Origin: Vulcanimicrobiota bacterium
GTDB taxonomy: Bacteria > Vulcanimicrobiota > Xenobia > Xenobiales > JADMJV01
Length of the DNA: 64,000 nt
Direction of reading: 5' to 3'
Assembly (NCBI GenBank): GCA_019637395.1
Contig: JAHBVR010000003.1
Span: 248,001 to 312,000 of the forward strand
Shown: positions 18,814-26,612 of the stretch, one piece after another
Numbering within the stretch: the stretch's first letter is position 1
How the letters are laid out: each line of letters starts with the position of its first letter
Program-made: the position numbers and the translations under genes
The notes under the pieces: model-generated
Told to the model about the DNA's origin: nothing
Databases searched by the model: none
The model's input: the letters and a program-made list of their open reading frames with translations, nothing else

Positions 18814-20162
18814 CCTTCTTCCAGAGCTCCGACCTTCAGCATCTGATTGAGCAACCAGAAAGTGGTGGGCAGATCAGCATCCAACTGCAAGGCCAGGCTG
18901 GAGGCGGTCTGACCGCCGCCAGCCAGCAGCGAACCCAGGCGTTGCAAGGCCGGCTCCGGCAGTCCAGGAAAGTGGTGCAGCAGGTAGGGACTGGAAAGGG
19001 TCAGACCCTTCTCGCTGACGGCCCAATCGAGGCCGGGGCGCAGCGCCACCGGATCATCAGGGCCCACCGAGATGGCCAGCGAAGCCAGCATTTTGAGCAG
19101 TTGAGAACGGAACTCTTCGGCCGTGGTGAAGCTGCCCTGGGCGTAGATTCGATAACCGAGCGGATGCTCGGCGCTGGCCGGACAGGGGCTGATCAGCTTG
19201 ATGGAACCTTCCACCATGTTGACCAGAAAGCCGCTGACGCAAGCGATAGTGGACGTTTCCACGGCTTGCCCGCTCTTCAGGGCTCGCTCCAGAGCCCGCC
19301 CGGCCACCGCCTTGGATTCGGTTTCCTTACGAATCTGGAGAACCAATTCCACGAAGGCCATTTCTTCGGCACTGAACTCTTCGTGCACGCGTTGGAGAAT
19401 TTTCAGGGTCAATAAGGAAAAGCGATTCAGCAGGCAGCCGCGCTCTTCGGAGAGTTGCAGCAGGCGCCTGGTGCGGCCCACGTCGCGCAGAGGCAGGGCG
19501 GTGGTGGTTTGGGGAAAGGCTCCGCTCAGTTCATGAAAGTCGCAGCAGAACTTTTCATAGTCGGGATTGTCCATGGGATCGGTGGCCCAGTAGAGAAAGG
19601 CCTGCCCGGCGCTCTCCCCGACTTCCTCGCGCCAAATGGCGCAGATATCCCGCCATAATCCACGGTTGTGGTCGTTGTAGGCAAAAAGGTCGCCCAGCCG
19701 GGGGGCGGAGACACCGCAAAACCAGCAACCCACGGAGCAGCCTTTGGAGAGTTCGAAAGCGGCCAGAGGATGCACGATTCCATGGGCTTTGGCGAAGCCG
19801 AGCTGGCTGGTGGTGCGCACCATCTGACGCTGCCGCCAGGCGTGGAAGCGATCGGAGCGGGGCCGGGAAGTTCGCCTCAGCTCTTCGCGATGATCGATCT
19901 TCTCTTGAATGAAGTGGCGATAACGCTGCACCGCCTGAGCCACCTCGGGCCGATAGGCATGTTGCACATCCCAAAGCGGACGAACCGCCTCGGCGTCGGC
20001 TTGCAGGCCGTAACGCCGGGCGGTTCCCGCCGGATCCTGGGAGAGGAGTTGACGAAACTCCTCATCTCCTTCCCAGCGCTCCAGCAGCCGCTTGATGTGA
20101 GCGATCTCGGCCAGATACTCGGGAGTGGCCGAAGATCGCTCGCGATAGATGGGTAAATTCAG
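18810..20162 (-). CDS. PoyD-type radical SAM peptide epimerase 2, probable CTG start
   Basis: A radical SAM RiPP epimerase with C142-X3-C146-X2-C149 (KGCSVGCWFCG), YWATDPMDNPDYEKF and FPQTTTA. The first conventional start in frame is GTG at 19967, which would drop 65 residues. The frame upstream continues with YLAEIAHIKRLLERWEGDEE and VRPLWD, which match the N-termini of the other two copies. The only likely start there is CTG at 20162, which overlaps the precursor stop as CTGA, in the same manner as the TTGA/GTGA overlaps elsewhere in the locus. This gives 450 residues, close to epimerases 1 (462) and 3 (448). It would be translated by coupling with the precursor. Confidence 0.85.
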   Translation of the reverse strand: MNLPIYRERSSATPEYLAEIAHIKRLLERWEGDEEFRQLLSQDPAGTARRYGLQADAEAVRPLWDVQHAYRPEVAQAVQRYRHFIQEKIDHREELRRTSRPRSDRFHAWRQRQMVRTTSQLGFAKAHGIVHPLAAFELSKGCSVGCWFCGVSAPRLGDLFAYNDHNRGLWRDICAIWREEVGESAGQAFLYWATDPMDNPDYEKFCCDFHELSGAFPQTTTALPLRDVGRTRRLLQLSEERGCLLNRFSLLTLKILQRVHEEFSAEEMAFVELVLQIRKETESKAVAGRALERALKSGQAVETSTIACVSGFLVNMVEGSIKLISPCPASAEHPLGYRIYAQGSFTTAEEFRSQLLKMLASLAISVGPDDPVALRPGLDWAVSEKGLTLSSPYLLHHFPGLPEPALQRLGSLLAGGGQTASSLALQLDADLPTTFWLLNQMLKVGALEEG

Positions 20163-20692
20163 ATCAGAACCACGGCGATGACGGCCACCGCTTCGGCAGC
20201 CACAGCCGCGTTGGTGGCGGCGGCCACGTTGGCCACGGCGGCGGCGTTGGCTTCGGCGGCCACGTTGGCGCTGGTGGCCACATTGACGGCGGTGGCCAGG
20301 TAACCCGAGCCTCCAGCCACTCCGGACAGCTCCGCATCGCTCAACTGGCCTGAAACAAACTGTTTGGGGGGAGCCGGAATGACGATGGGCATGTAGGTCG
20401 GGGTGCTCTGCACCAGACGCAACTCAGTGCCCTCCGGGATGGGCAGCAGCGGTGCCAGGTAAGCGCTGGCAAATTGCATATACTCTTCCGGCTTCATTCC
20501 ATGCGATAGACCCAGGTAAGTGACCTTGTCGGTACTACGGAAAACCTTGACCACCTTGCCTTCAGGAATACCCATACCGGCTTCCCGCAGCTTGGTGACG
20601 GGGTCGCCTACCAACTCATCGGCAAAAGTCGAATCCTGCCAGCAACGGGCGATAATTTCGGCGAGAATAACTCGGTCGCGGTCTCCACTCAT
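20159..20692 (-). CDS. NHLP-leader RiPP precursor with polytheonamide-like core
   Basis: A 177-residue precursor. Residues 1-~122 are a nitrile-hydratase-alpha-like leader (ILAEIIARCWQDSTFADEL, DPVTKLREAGMGIPEG, LSDAELSGVAGG). Cleavage after Gly128 would leave a 49-residue core made almost wholly of Ala, Val, Asn, Thr, Ser, Glu, Leu and Ile. Asn falls at 137, 143, 149, 155 and 161, with Glu167 continuing the same six-residue step; Glu147 lies outside it. In polytheonamide the same i/i+6 Asn ladder clamps a D/L beta-helix, and that core is also 49 codons. The core has no Cys and few Ser/Thr, so lanthionine chemistry is unlikely. The last nine residues are purely hydrophobic (VAVIAVVLI is within them). 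A strong GGAGGA ribosome site lies 9 bases before the ATG. Confidence 0.92.
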   Translation of the reverse strand: MSGDRDRVILAEIIARCWQDSTFADELVGDPVTKLREAGMGIPEGKVVKVFRSTDKVTYLGLSHGMKPEEYMQFASAYLAPLLPIPEGTELRLVQSTPTYMPIVIPAPPKQFVSGQLSDAELSGVAGGSGYLATAVNVATSANVAAEANAAAVANVAAATNAAVAAEAVAVIAVVLI

Positions 20693-20806
20693 AAATCACA
20701 TTCCTCCTAACTTGTCTGCGCAGGCGTTTCAAGGGGCATAATAGTCTATCCTGCAGACGCCGGTAGCAGGTTTCACTGCCGTCCTGGAGAGAATTGTGCT
20801 TATCCA
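20693..20806. promoter_or_regulatory. Divergent promoter region of precursor and epimerase 3 operons
   Basis: This 114-base gap is the only non-coding spacer between the two divergent cassettes, so both promoters should lie in it or in the ends of the genes. An AT-rich CATAATAG at about 20738-20745 could act as a -10 on the plus strand, and its complement TATTATG as a -10 on the minus strand; -35 boxes are poor on both sides. The precursor ribosome site is near 20702-20708. No operator repeat was recognised. Confidence 0.35.
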
Positions 20807-22153
20807 GTGTTGATTCAGGATTTTGAAATTCATCCTATATTTCGTACCCTAAGCACTTCCGTAAGCGGGGACTACCTGCGGGAACTGGCCCTGGTCAAGC
20901 GCTTTTGCGAGATCTACCGGGGTGACGATACCTTTCGAGCGGGATGGCACAGCCACCCCGAGGCGGCCCTGGATTCGGCCGGGCTGGCGCTGCCCCACGA
21001 GCAACTGTGGCCGCTGGTCGATTCCCAGGCGCCCGGACCGCTCGCCCCGGCGGTATCGCGCTACCTGGCTTTTCAGCAGGAAAAGCTTGCCTGGCGGGAA
21101 CAGTTGCGCTCGCAGATGCGCCTGACCTCGCCCGGTTTGGACGCCTGGCGCGGCCGCCAGATCCAACGCTGCGCCTGGCAGTTGGCGGCCGGCAATGCCG
21201 AGGCCATCTTTCACCCTCCCGCGGCTTTTGAACTGGCCCGGGGCTGCTCGGTCGGCTGCTGGTTCTGCGGCGTTTCCGCTCCCAAGCTGGCCGATTTGTG
21301 GCCGGCCAGCCCGGAAAATCGCCGATTGTGGAAAGAGACGCTGGAAGTGGTGTTCGAGTTTTGTGGGCCGGCGGCTGCTCATTCCTTTCTCTACTGGGCC
21401 ACCGATCCGCTGGACAATCCCGACTACGAGCAGTTCTGTCTGGATTTCCACGCGGTTTTCGGCCAGTTTCCTCAAACCACCACGGCTCTGGCCGGGCGCG
21501 ATCCGGAACGCACCCGGAAACTGCTGCGCCTCTCTCAAGCACACGGTTGCCTGCTCAACCGCTTCAGCCTGTCGAGCAAACGCCAACTGCGGCAAGTGCA
21601 CGAGAAATTCAGCCCGGAAGAATTGCTGCGGGTGGAGCTCATCTTGCAGAACAAGGAGTCGCTGGGTGCCCTTTCGGCGGCCGGCAAGGCGCTCTCCAGA
21701 ATTGATCCGAGCCGGGCGCACGCCACCACCATCGCCTGCGTTTCTGGATTTCTGTTCAATATGTGTGAAGGACGGGTGCGTTGGGTGACCCCTTACCCCT
21801 CCGGTCCCCAGTATCCTGATGGCTACAAAGTGGAAGCCGAGGCCCACTTTGAAAGCGCCGCCCAACTGCGCGAAGTGCTGGCCGGCTGGTGCGCGCTGCC
21901 GGCCCGCCTGCCGAGTGGCGCGGTACCCCGCTGGCGCGAAGATTTGACGGCCACCCTGGAAGCGGACGCTTTTCGTGTTCACGATTCGCAACGCGGCGTG
22001 CGCTTCGATCGGAGCTGGCATCCGCAGGCCCCTGAGCTGGCCGCCTTGATCGGCGAAAAATCGGTGGGTGAACTGGCTTTGCAATTGGCCGCCCCCGCTG
22101 CTGAGACCGTGTTGGCGCTGCAGCGGCTCTATCAGGCCGGTCTTTTCGCTTGA
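20807..22153 (+). CDS. PoyD-type radical SAM peptide epimerase 3
   Basis: A 448-residue third member of the epimerase family, with C147-X3-C151-X2-C154 (RGCSVGCWFCGVSAP), YWATDPLDNPDYEQF and FPQTTTA. The N-terminus (DYLRELALVKRFCEIYRG) aligns with the other copies. The start is GTG at 20807 or the next codon TTG; a GGAG lies a little far upstream. The stop overlaps the TTG of rSAM 4. It heads a cassette divergent from the precursor operon. Like PoyD, it is expected to act on a leader-bound core peptide in the cytoplasm; whether the three copies share the work by region or by residue type is not readable here. Confidence 0.87.
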   Translation: MLIQDFEIHPIFRTLSTSVSGDYLRELALVKRFCEIYRGDDTFRAGWHSHPEAALDSAGLALPHEQLWPLVDSQAPGPLAPAVSRYLAFQQEKLAWREQLRSQMRLTSPGLDAWRGRQIQRCAWQLAAGNAEAIFHPPAAFELARGCSVGCWFCGVSAPKLADLWPASPENRRLWKETLEVVFEFCGPAAAHSFLYWATDPLDNPDYEQFCLDFHAVFGQFPQTTTALAGRDPERTRKLLRLSQAHGCLLNRFSLSSKRQLRQVHEKFSPEELLRVELILQNKESLGALSAAGKALSRIDPSRAHATTIACVSGFLFNMCEGRVRWVTPYPSGPQYPDGYKVEAEAHFESAAQLREVLAGWCALPARLPSGAVPRWREDLTATLEADAFRVHDSQRGVRFDRSWHPQAPELAALIGEKSVGELALQLAAPAAETVLALQRLYQAGLFA

Positions 22154-24093
22154 GCATCGTGCTGGTGCATATGCCCTACGCCGCCGTGGAGCGCCCTTCC
22201 ATCGGCCTGGGCACGCTCAAAGCCTGCCTGGAGCGCGAGGGCCTGGCCAGCGAGGTCCTCTACGGAAATCTGCTTTTTGCCGAAAAAATCGGATTGAAGC
22301 GATATAAGTTGATCGAATTTACGCCCACCGATGTCTTTCTGGGCGAATGGACCTTCGCCAGGGCCGCTTTCCCCGAATTTGAACCCGATCATGACGCCTA
22401 CTTCGCGGCCGCCGACCTGGACGTCATGGAGGCGCTGGTGGCTCCGCGCGCCCAATTACGGCCTCTGTTCGAGGAATTACGCGCTCAGGCGCCGGCCTTC
22501 GTGGAGGAACTGGCGGACCGGATTCTGGCCGGCAACCCGCGCATCGTGGGCGCCGGCTCGACCTTTCAGCAGCACTGCGCCTCGCTGGCCTTGTTGCGCC
22601 GGCTCAAGCAGCGCCGGCCCGATTTGATCACCGTGTTGGGCGGGGCTAACTGCGAGGGCCGCATGGGCCAGATGACCCACCAGGCTTTTGACTGGGTGGA
22701 TTACCTGGTCAGTGGTGAGGCGGACCAGCTGATTGCTCCCTTCTTCCGCTCCCTGCTGGAAGATGGTCCGGTGCAGGCGCCGGCCAGCGTGCTCACCCCC
22801 CCACGGCGCGGCCAATCCCCCGGGCGCTCCAAGGTAGAGGATATGAATGCTGTGCCGGTGCCGGATTACCACGATTACTTCCGCCAGTTGGACGCGTTGG
22901 AGGTGGGCCGGCGCATCGAACCGGGCCTGCTGTTGGAAAGCTCGCGCGGTTGCTGGTGGGGAGCCAGTCACCACTGCACTTTCTGCGGCTTGAACGGGAC
23001 CGGCATGGGCTTTCGCTCCAAGTCCGCCGAGCGGGCTCTGGGTGACTTCACCGATCTGGAGCGCAGCTATCAGGGCCGGCGCTTCGAAGTGGTCGACAAC
23101 ATTTTGGACATGAGCTACTTTCGCTCGCTCTTGCCTCAGCTGGAAGGGCGCGATTACAGCATTTTTTACGAGACCAAGGCCAACCTGAAGCGCGAGCAGG
23201 TGGCCCAACTGGCCCGCGCCGGCGTGCGCTGGATTCAGCCGGGCATCGAGAGCATGCACGACGAGGTGCTACGCCACATCGACAAAGGCTCCACCGCCCT
23301 GACCAACGTGCAGTTGCTCAAGTGGACGCGTGAGTTTGGCGTGCGCGTCAGCTGGAACTTTCTGGCCGGTTTTCCGGGCGAGAAAGACGAATGGTATGCC
23401 GAGATGGCCGCCTGGCTGCCGCTGATTTCCCACCTGCAGCCCCCCCAGGAGCAAAGCCCCAACCCGCTCTGGACCTGGCGGGTCACCCAGATCCGCTACG
23501 AGCGCTTCAGTCCCTATCACACGCGGGCCCAGGATTTCGGGCTACAACTGGAGGCCAACCGCTATTATCAATACATCTATCCGTTGCCACCCGAGGGTTT
23601 ACGCGAGCTGGCTTACTTTTTTGAGGATCAACAAGATCTGCGGCGGCCTCGCACCGGGCCGCGTTTTGACGAGGCGGATCGTCCCGGCCGGCGCGCTTTG
23701 GAAAATTGGGTAGACCATTGGATCCGCATTTACTGGCAGGGCAATCCGCTCATTTTGAGCATGGCCGACGACGGGGAGCGGCTGCGCATGATCGATACCC
23801 GGCCCTGCGCTCAGCAGCGCTTTTTTTCCCTGGAGGGCGCCCGGCGCCAGCTTTATCTGGCCTGTGACCAACCGCAGACGCGCGCCTCGCTGGGCAATCC
23901 GGCCGAGCTGGATGAGCTGGTGGCCCGCAAGTTGATCCTGGAGCTGAACGGCAAGTTCCTGGCCCTGGCGGTGCGCGGCGACCTGCCCGCCATGCCGCGC
24001 AATCTCGAGTTTCCGGGTGGCTGCATGGATATCGATCCGGCTTACGTCAGCCGCAGCCGGATCTCGACCGGCCGGGAGCGCATTTCTTCATAG
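22150..24093 (+). CDS. Cobalamin-type radical SAM RiPP maturase (rSAM 4), putative C-methyltransferase
   Basis: A 647-residue paralogue with N-terminal MSIVLVHMPYAAVERPSIGL, GGANCEGRMGQ, and radical SAM Cys C268-X7-C276-X2-C279 in RGCWWGASHHCTFCGLN. The start is TTG overlapping the epimerase 3 stop (TTGA). Compared with rSAM 3 it carries a small insert near residues 430-445 (EQSPNPLWTWRVTQ-like). The C-terminus runs beyond the shared FPGG end by ~30 residues and overlaps the convergent glycosyltransferase gene by 52 bases. The function by family is cobalamin-dependent C-methylation of the peptide. Confidence 0.88.
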   Translation: MSIVLVHMPYAAVERPSIGLGTLKACLEREGLASEVLYGNLLFAEKIGLKRYKLIEFTPTDVFLGEWTFARAAFPEFEPDHDAYFAAADLDVMEALVAPRAQLRPLFEELRAQAPAFVEELADRILAGNPRIVGAGSTFQQHCASLALLRRLKQRRPDLITVLGGANCEGRMGQMTHQAFDWVDYLVSGEADQLIAPFFRSLLEDGPVQAPASVLTPPRRGQSPGRSKVEDMNAVPVPDYHDYFRQLDALEVGRRIEPGLLLESSRGCWWGASHHCTFCGLNGTGMGFRSKSAERALGDFTDLERSYQGRRFEVVDNILDMSYFRSLLPQLEGRDYSIFYETKANLKREQVAQLARAGVRWIQPGIESMHDEVLRHIDKGSTALTNVQLLKWTREFGVRVSWNFLAGFPGEKDEWYAEMAAWLPLISHLQPPQEQSPNPLWTWRVTQIRYERFSPYHTRAQDFGLQLEANRYYQYIYPLPPEGLRELAYFFEDQQDLRRPRTGPRFDEADRPGRRALENWVDHWIRIYWQGNPLILSMADDGERLRMIDTRPCAQQRFFSLEGARRQLYLACDQPQTRASLGNPAELDELVARKLILELNGKFLALAVRGDLPAMPRNLEFPGGCMDIDPAYVSRSRISTGRERISS

Positions 24094-24920
24094 TTCCAGC
24101 GCGCTTCCAGATGGCTCTCAGGTTGCTCCGGCGCCCATTTGGCCCGAAACTTGAGATAGTCGGCCTGGATCAGTTGATTGCGTCTGACCGTTACGGCCTG
24201 CCAGCTCATCTGCTCGCGGGCCGACTCATCTTTGACATGGCCGGCCCCTTCATGGTGCAGCCAGGCTCCCTTGGCGCAAACCAGCCGATAGCCGGCCTTT
24301 TGGGCCCGCAAGCCATAGTCAAAATCGCTATAGTAGCCGAAAAACTGGGGGTCGAAGCCGCCCAGAGCCTCTACTGCCGCCCGCCGCAGCAGCACTGCAT
24401 CCCCCGAGAAGAGCCGGTCCACCGTATAAGCCATCCCGTGGTATTCAAAAACGTAGCGCGAGAAGGCCAGGATGTCTTCGTAGCCGCGGGCGGCAAAGGG
24501 CGGCGTCACGCGGTGCTCGGGAAAGCTATCGGTATATTGCGAGGTGCCGCGCACGATGGCGATGTCTTCGGCCAGTCCCAACACCCCCAGCTGGGCGTTG
24601 AGGAACGAGGGGGTGACCTGCATGTCGTTGGATAGAAAGAAAATCCGCTCGCCCTGGCAGCGACTCAAAGCCTGGTTAAAAACCCCGGTGTAGTGGCCGC
24701 GCTCGGGCAGCCGCTGGATGTGCACCGGCCAGGGCGCGCGCTTTTGGAAGTCGGCAAACAACTCGCCAATGGTGGGGTCGCTGCTGGCGTCGTCGATGAG
24801 CCAAACTTCGACCTGGCCGGGAAAGCTGCGCAACGTGAAATGGAGAGCCCCCAGGCACTGGCGGGTCAGGCCCGGGGCTTCCCGCGCCGGCACAGCCACG
24901 CTCAGGTCAGGCCGAGACAA
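24042..24920 (-). CDS. GT2-family glycosyltransferase
   Basis: About 292 residues with a GT-A fold. DLSVAVPAREAPGLTRQ is the N-terminal strand, WLIDDASSD and FFLSNDMQV hold the acidic nucleotide-sugar and metal motifs, and FSGDAVLLRRAAVEALGGFD is the usual acceptor-side motif of GT2 enzymes. The frame is open to 24974, but that part overlaps the upstream oxygenase gene; the TTG at 24920 just inside that gene is the more likely start (GTG at 24899 is possible). It is the last gene of a minus-strand row running from 29376. A role in glycosylating the peptide is plausible but only by position. Confidence 0.75.
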   Translation of the reverse strand: MSRPDLSVAVPAREAPGLTRQCLGALHFTLRSFPGQVEVWLIDDASSDPTIGELFADFQKRAPWPVHIQRLPERGHYTGVFNQALSRCQGERIFFLSNDMQVTPSFLNAQLGVLGLAEDIAIVRGTSQYTDSFPEHRVTPPFAARGYEDILAFSRYVFEYHGMAYTVDRLFSGDAVLLRRAAVEALGGFDPQFFGYYSDFDYGLRAQKAGYRLVCAKGAWLHHEGAGHVKDESAREQMSWQAVTVRRNQLIQADYLKFRAKWAPEQPESHLEARWNYEEMRSRPVEIRLRLT

Positions 24921-25821
24921 GGGCCCGCACCTCGGGGCTGAGCAGGCGGCCGCACAATTGGCGCACGCGCGCACTCATCGGTTGCCAGAGCTGGTCAAGC
25001 CCGCCTGGTCCTCCTACTTCGCGCACCTCAGCCAGACCGACCGACCCCTGGTGCTGGTTCAAAAAGGCCTCCAGCGAACCATCGCGAGCCGCTTCGCGAA
25101 ACTGTCCCAGCAGTTCGATCAGAAGCGAGGAGCGCCACCAGAAGGTGACCGTCATGCTGATCTCCAGCGATCGCACATAGTGCCACCAGTGGGCCGGAAT
25201 AAACAGGGTGTCACCCGGTCCCACCTCCGTCTCCCACAATTGGACCTGTTCGAAGAGGGGAAAGGCGTCAGGATCAGGCTGATCCAGGCGCACCCGGCTG
25301 CGCAGATAGTCGTTGGGAAGTTGTGCTTCCGGATACATCTTCTCATCGTGTTCGGGCCCCACCAGCACCACTCGCTTGCGCCCCAGCAGCTGGCAGAGCA
25401 AGTTCTGGTTACCGTCCAGGGGCGAGTGATTGTCCTTGTGAAAGTTCAGGCAGGTGCCCTCCGGCCCGACCCAGACCAGCACTTCCGTCTTACGGTCGGT
25501 TGGCATGTAGGGTGGCAGCACCATTGATTCGCGCATGCCCGGCAGCCAGGCCAGCGGCATGGCGTCGAGATAAAGCCCATCTCCGCTTCGCTCGCGCAGA
25601 CTCTGCAAATACTGGCCGACCTGGACGCTGCGGGTGCCCTGCAGAGAGTTGTTGCCGGACAAGGCCAGATGACCATAGCGAGATTCAAACCAGTCCAGGT
25701 TCCACTCCCCCCAGGAGGGCCATTGCTGCACCAGACCGGTCATCACCACCGGCCGGCCGGGGAGCAAATATTGACGGGAAAATTCGTCCCGGGAGGGGGC
25801 ATCAATCCGCGGAATCTGCAT
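24907..25821 (-). CDS. Cupin/JmjC-type Fe(II)/2-oxoglutarate oxygenase
   Basis: A 304-residue protein with the look of cupin_8/JmjC hydroxylases. It has PVVMTGLVQQWPSW near the N-terminus, the iron ligands in LNFHKDNHSP (HxD) and the distal His in IPAHWWHYVRSL, followed by an aromatic-rich strand. The ATG at 25821 lies within the end of the upstream gene (20-base overlap), with AAAGGA some 11 bases before it. In the polytheonamide pathway side-chain hydroxylation is done by a 2-oxoglutarate enzyme (PoyI), so this is one of three candidates here for hydroxylation of Val, Asn or Thr in the core (inference). Confidence 0.78.
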   Translation of the reverse strand: MQIPRIDAPSRDEFSRQYLLPGRPVVMTGLVQQWPSWGEWNLDWFESRYGHLALSGNNSLQGTRSVQVGQYLQSLRERSGDGLYLDAMPLAWLPGMRESMVLPPYMPTDRKTEVLVWVGPEGTCLNFHKDNHSPLDGNQNLLCQLLGRKRVVLVGPEHDEKMYPEAQLPNDYLRSRVRLDQPDPDAFPLFEQVQLWETEVGPGDTLFIPAHWWHYVRSLEISMTVTFWWRSSLLIELLGQFREAARDGSLEAFLNQHQGSVGLAEVREVGGPGGLDQLWQPMSARVRQLCGRLLSPEVRALVSA

Positions 25822-26611
25822 GGCTGGAAGCGTCCTTTCTGTGCTCGGCGGCGCGCAGGCGCGCTTCCGGTCCAGGTCGATAGCTGGCCTTCGGCACCAC
25901 CAACCGCGGCGGCCGCATCTCGGCGGCGCGCGGAAAGAGAGCGTAGGTCTGGCTGGCCGATTCCGTCACGTCGCGCACGGCCGCGATAAAACTTTCGAGT
26001 TCTCTCGTCCGTTCTGTTTCCACCAGACGTACGGGCCGATCTCGCGCCTCGGGCAAAAACCGTAGATAAAAGAGCGGATCACCTCGGCGCACCAGGATGT
26101 CCCGGGTGGGGTCCAGCCATTGAAAAGAGAAGTTCAGGTGGCGCGGCCAGATGTCGATGGGGAAGCGCCCCGCATACAGAATCAGTGGGCGTTGCGCCGT
26201 GAGCGGGCAGGCGAAAGCCGGGATTTGCTCCAGAAAGACCGATTCGTCACTTATGAACACGTAGGGGAGGTGGAGCTGCAGGGTGGGCCAATCAGGATTT
26301 TCCCAAAGCTCGGGCGGCAATACGGTGAGGGCCCGGGCCAGCCCGTTGAGTCCGATAATTTTTTCGCCCTCCAGGGGCACCACGTTGTAGCGAAATTCCC
26401 GGCCCGGCACCAGGTGGGTGCAGCGCAAGCTGAGTGTGAAAGGCGAGCGGACCATGTAATAAAAGCGGGACAGGTCGCCGATGGCCGGGCAACTGGCCGC
26501 TCCCCCGCGCACCGCTCCCTGGGCCGGCCAGTCCAGTCGCTCGGGCGGGTAATAAAGCACGCTGGCTCGATCTTCGGAAAAAAGCCAGCCGACCAGGCAC
26601 GGATCGCTCAT
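25802..26611 (-). CDS. Conserved-looking protein of unknown function
   Basis: A 269-residue soluble protein that I do not recognise. Residues ~40-60 hold SCPAIGDLSRFYYMVRSPF, ~115-130 hold LHLPYVFISDESVFLEQIP, and ~150-185 hold RFPIDIWPRHLNFSFQW and RGDPLFYLRF. These are patterned like a conserved beta-rich fold rather than chance coding. There is no signal peptide, membrane segment or familiar catalytic motif. It begins one base after the stop of the PhyH gene and overlaps the JmjC-type gene by 20 bases, so it belongs to the tailoring operon. It may support or modify the oxygenase substrates, but no function can be assigned. Confidence 0.65.
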   Translation of the reverse strand: MSDPCLVGWLFSEDRASVLYYPPERLDWPAQGAVRGGAASCPAIGDLSRFYYMVRSPFTLSLRCTHLVPGREFRYNVVPLEGEKIIGLNGLARALTVLPPELWENPDWPTLQLHLPYVFISDESVFLEQIPAFACPLTAQRPLILYAGRFPIDIWPRHLNFSFQWLDPTRDILVRRGDPLFYLRFLPEARDRPVRLVETERTRELESFIAAVRDVTESASQTYALFPRAAEMRPPRLVVPKASYRPGPEARLRAAEHRKDASSHADSAD

Positions 26612-26612
26612 G

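Noticed and set aside
18810..19967. Epimerase 2 starting at the GTG 19967
   Set aside because: It would lose the 65-residue N-terminal region shared with both paralogues.
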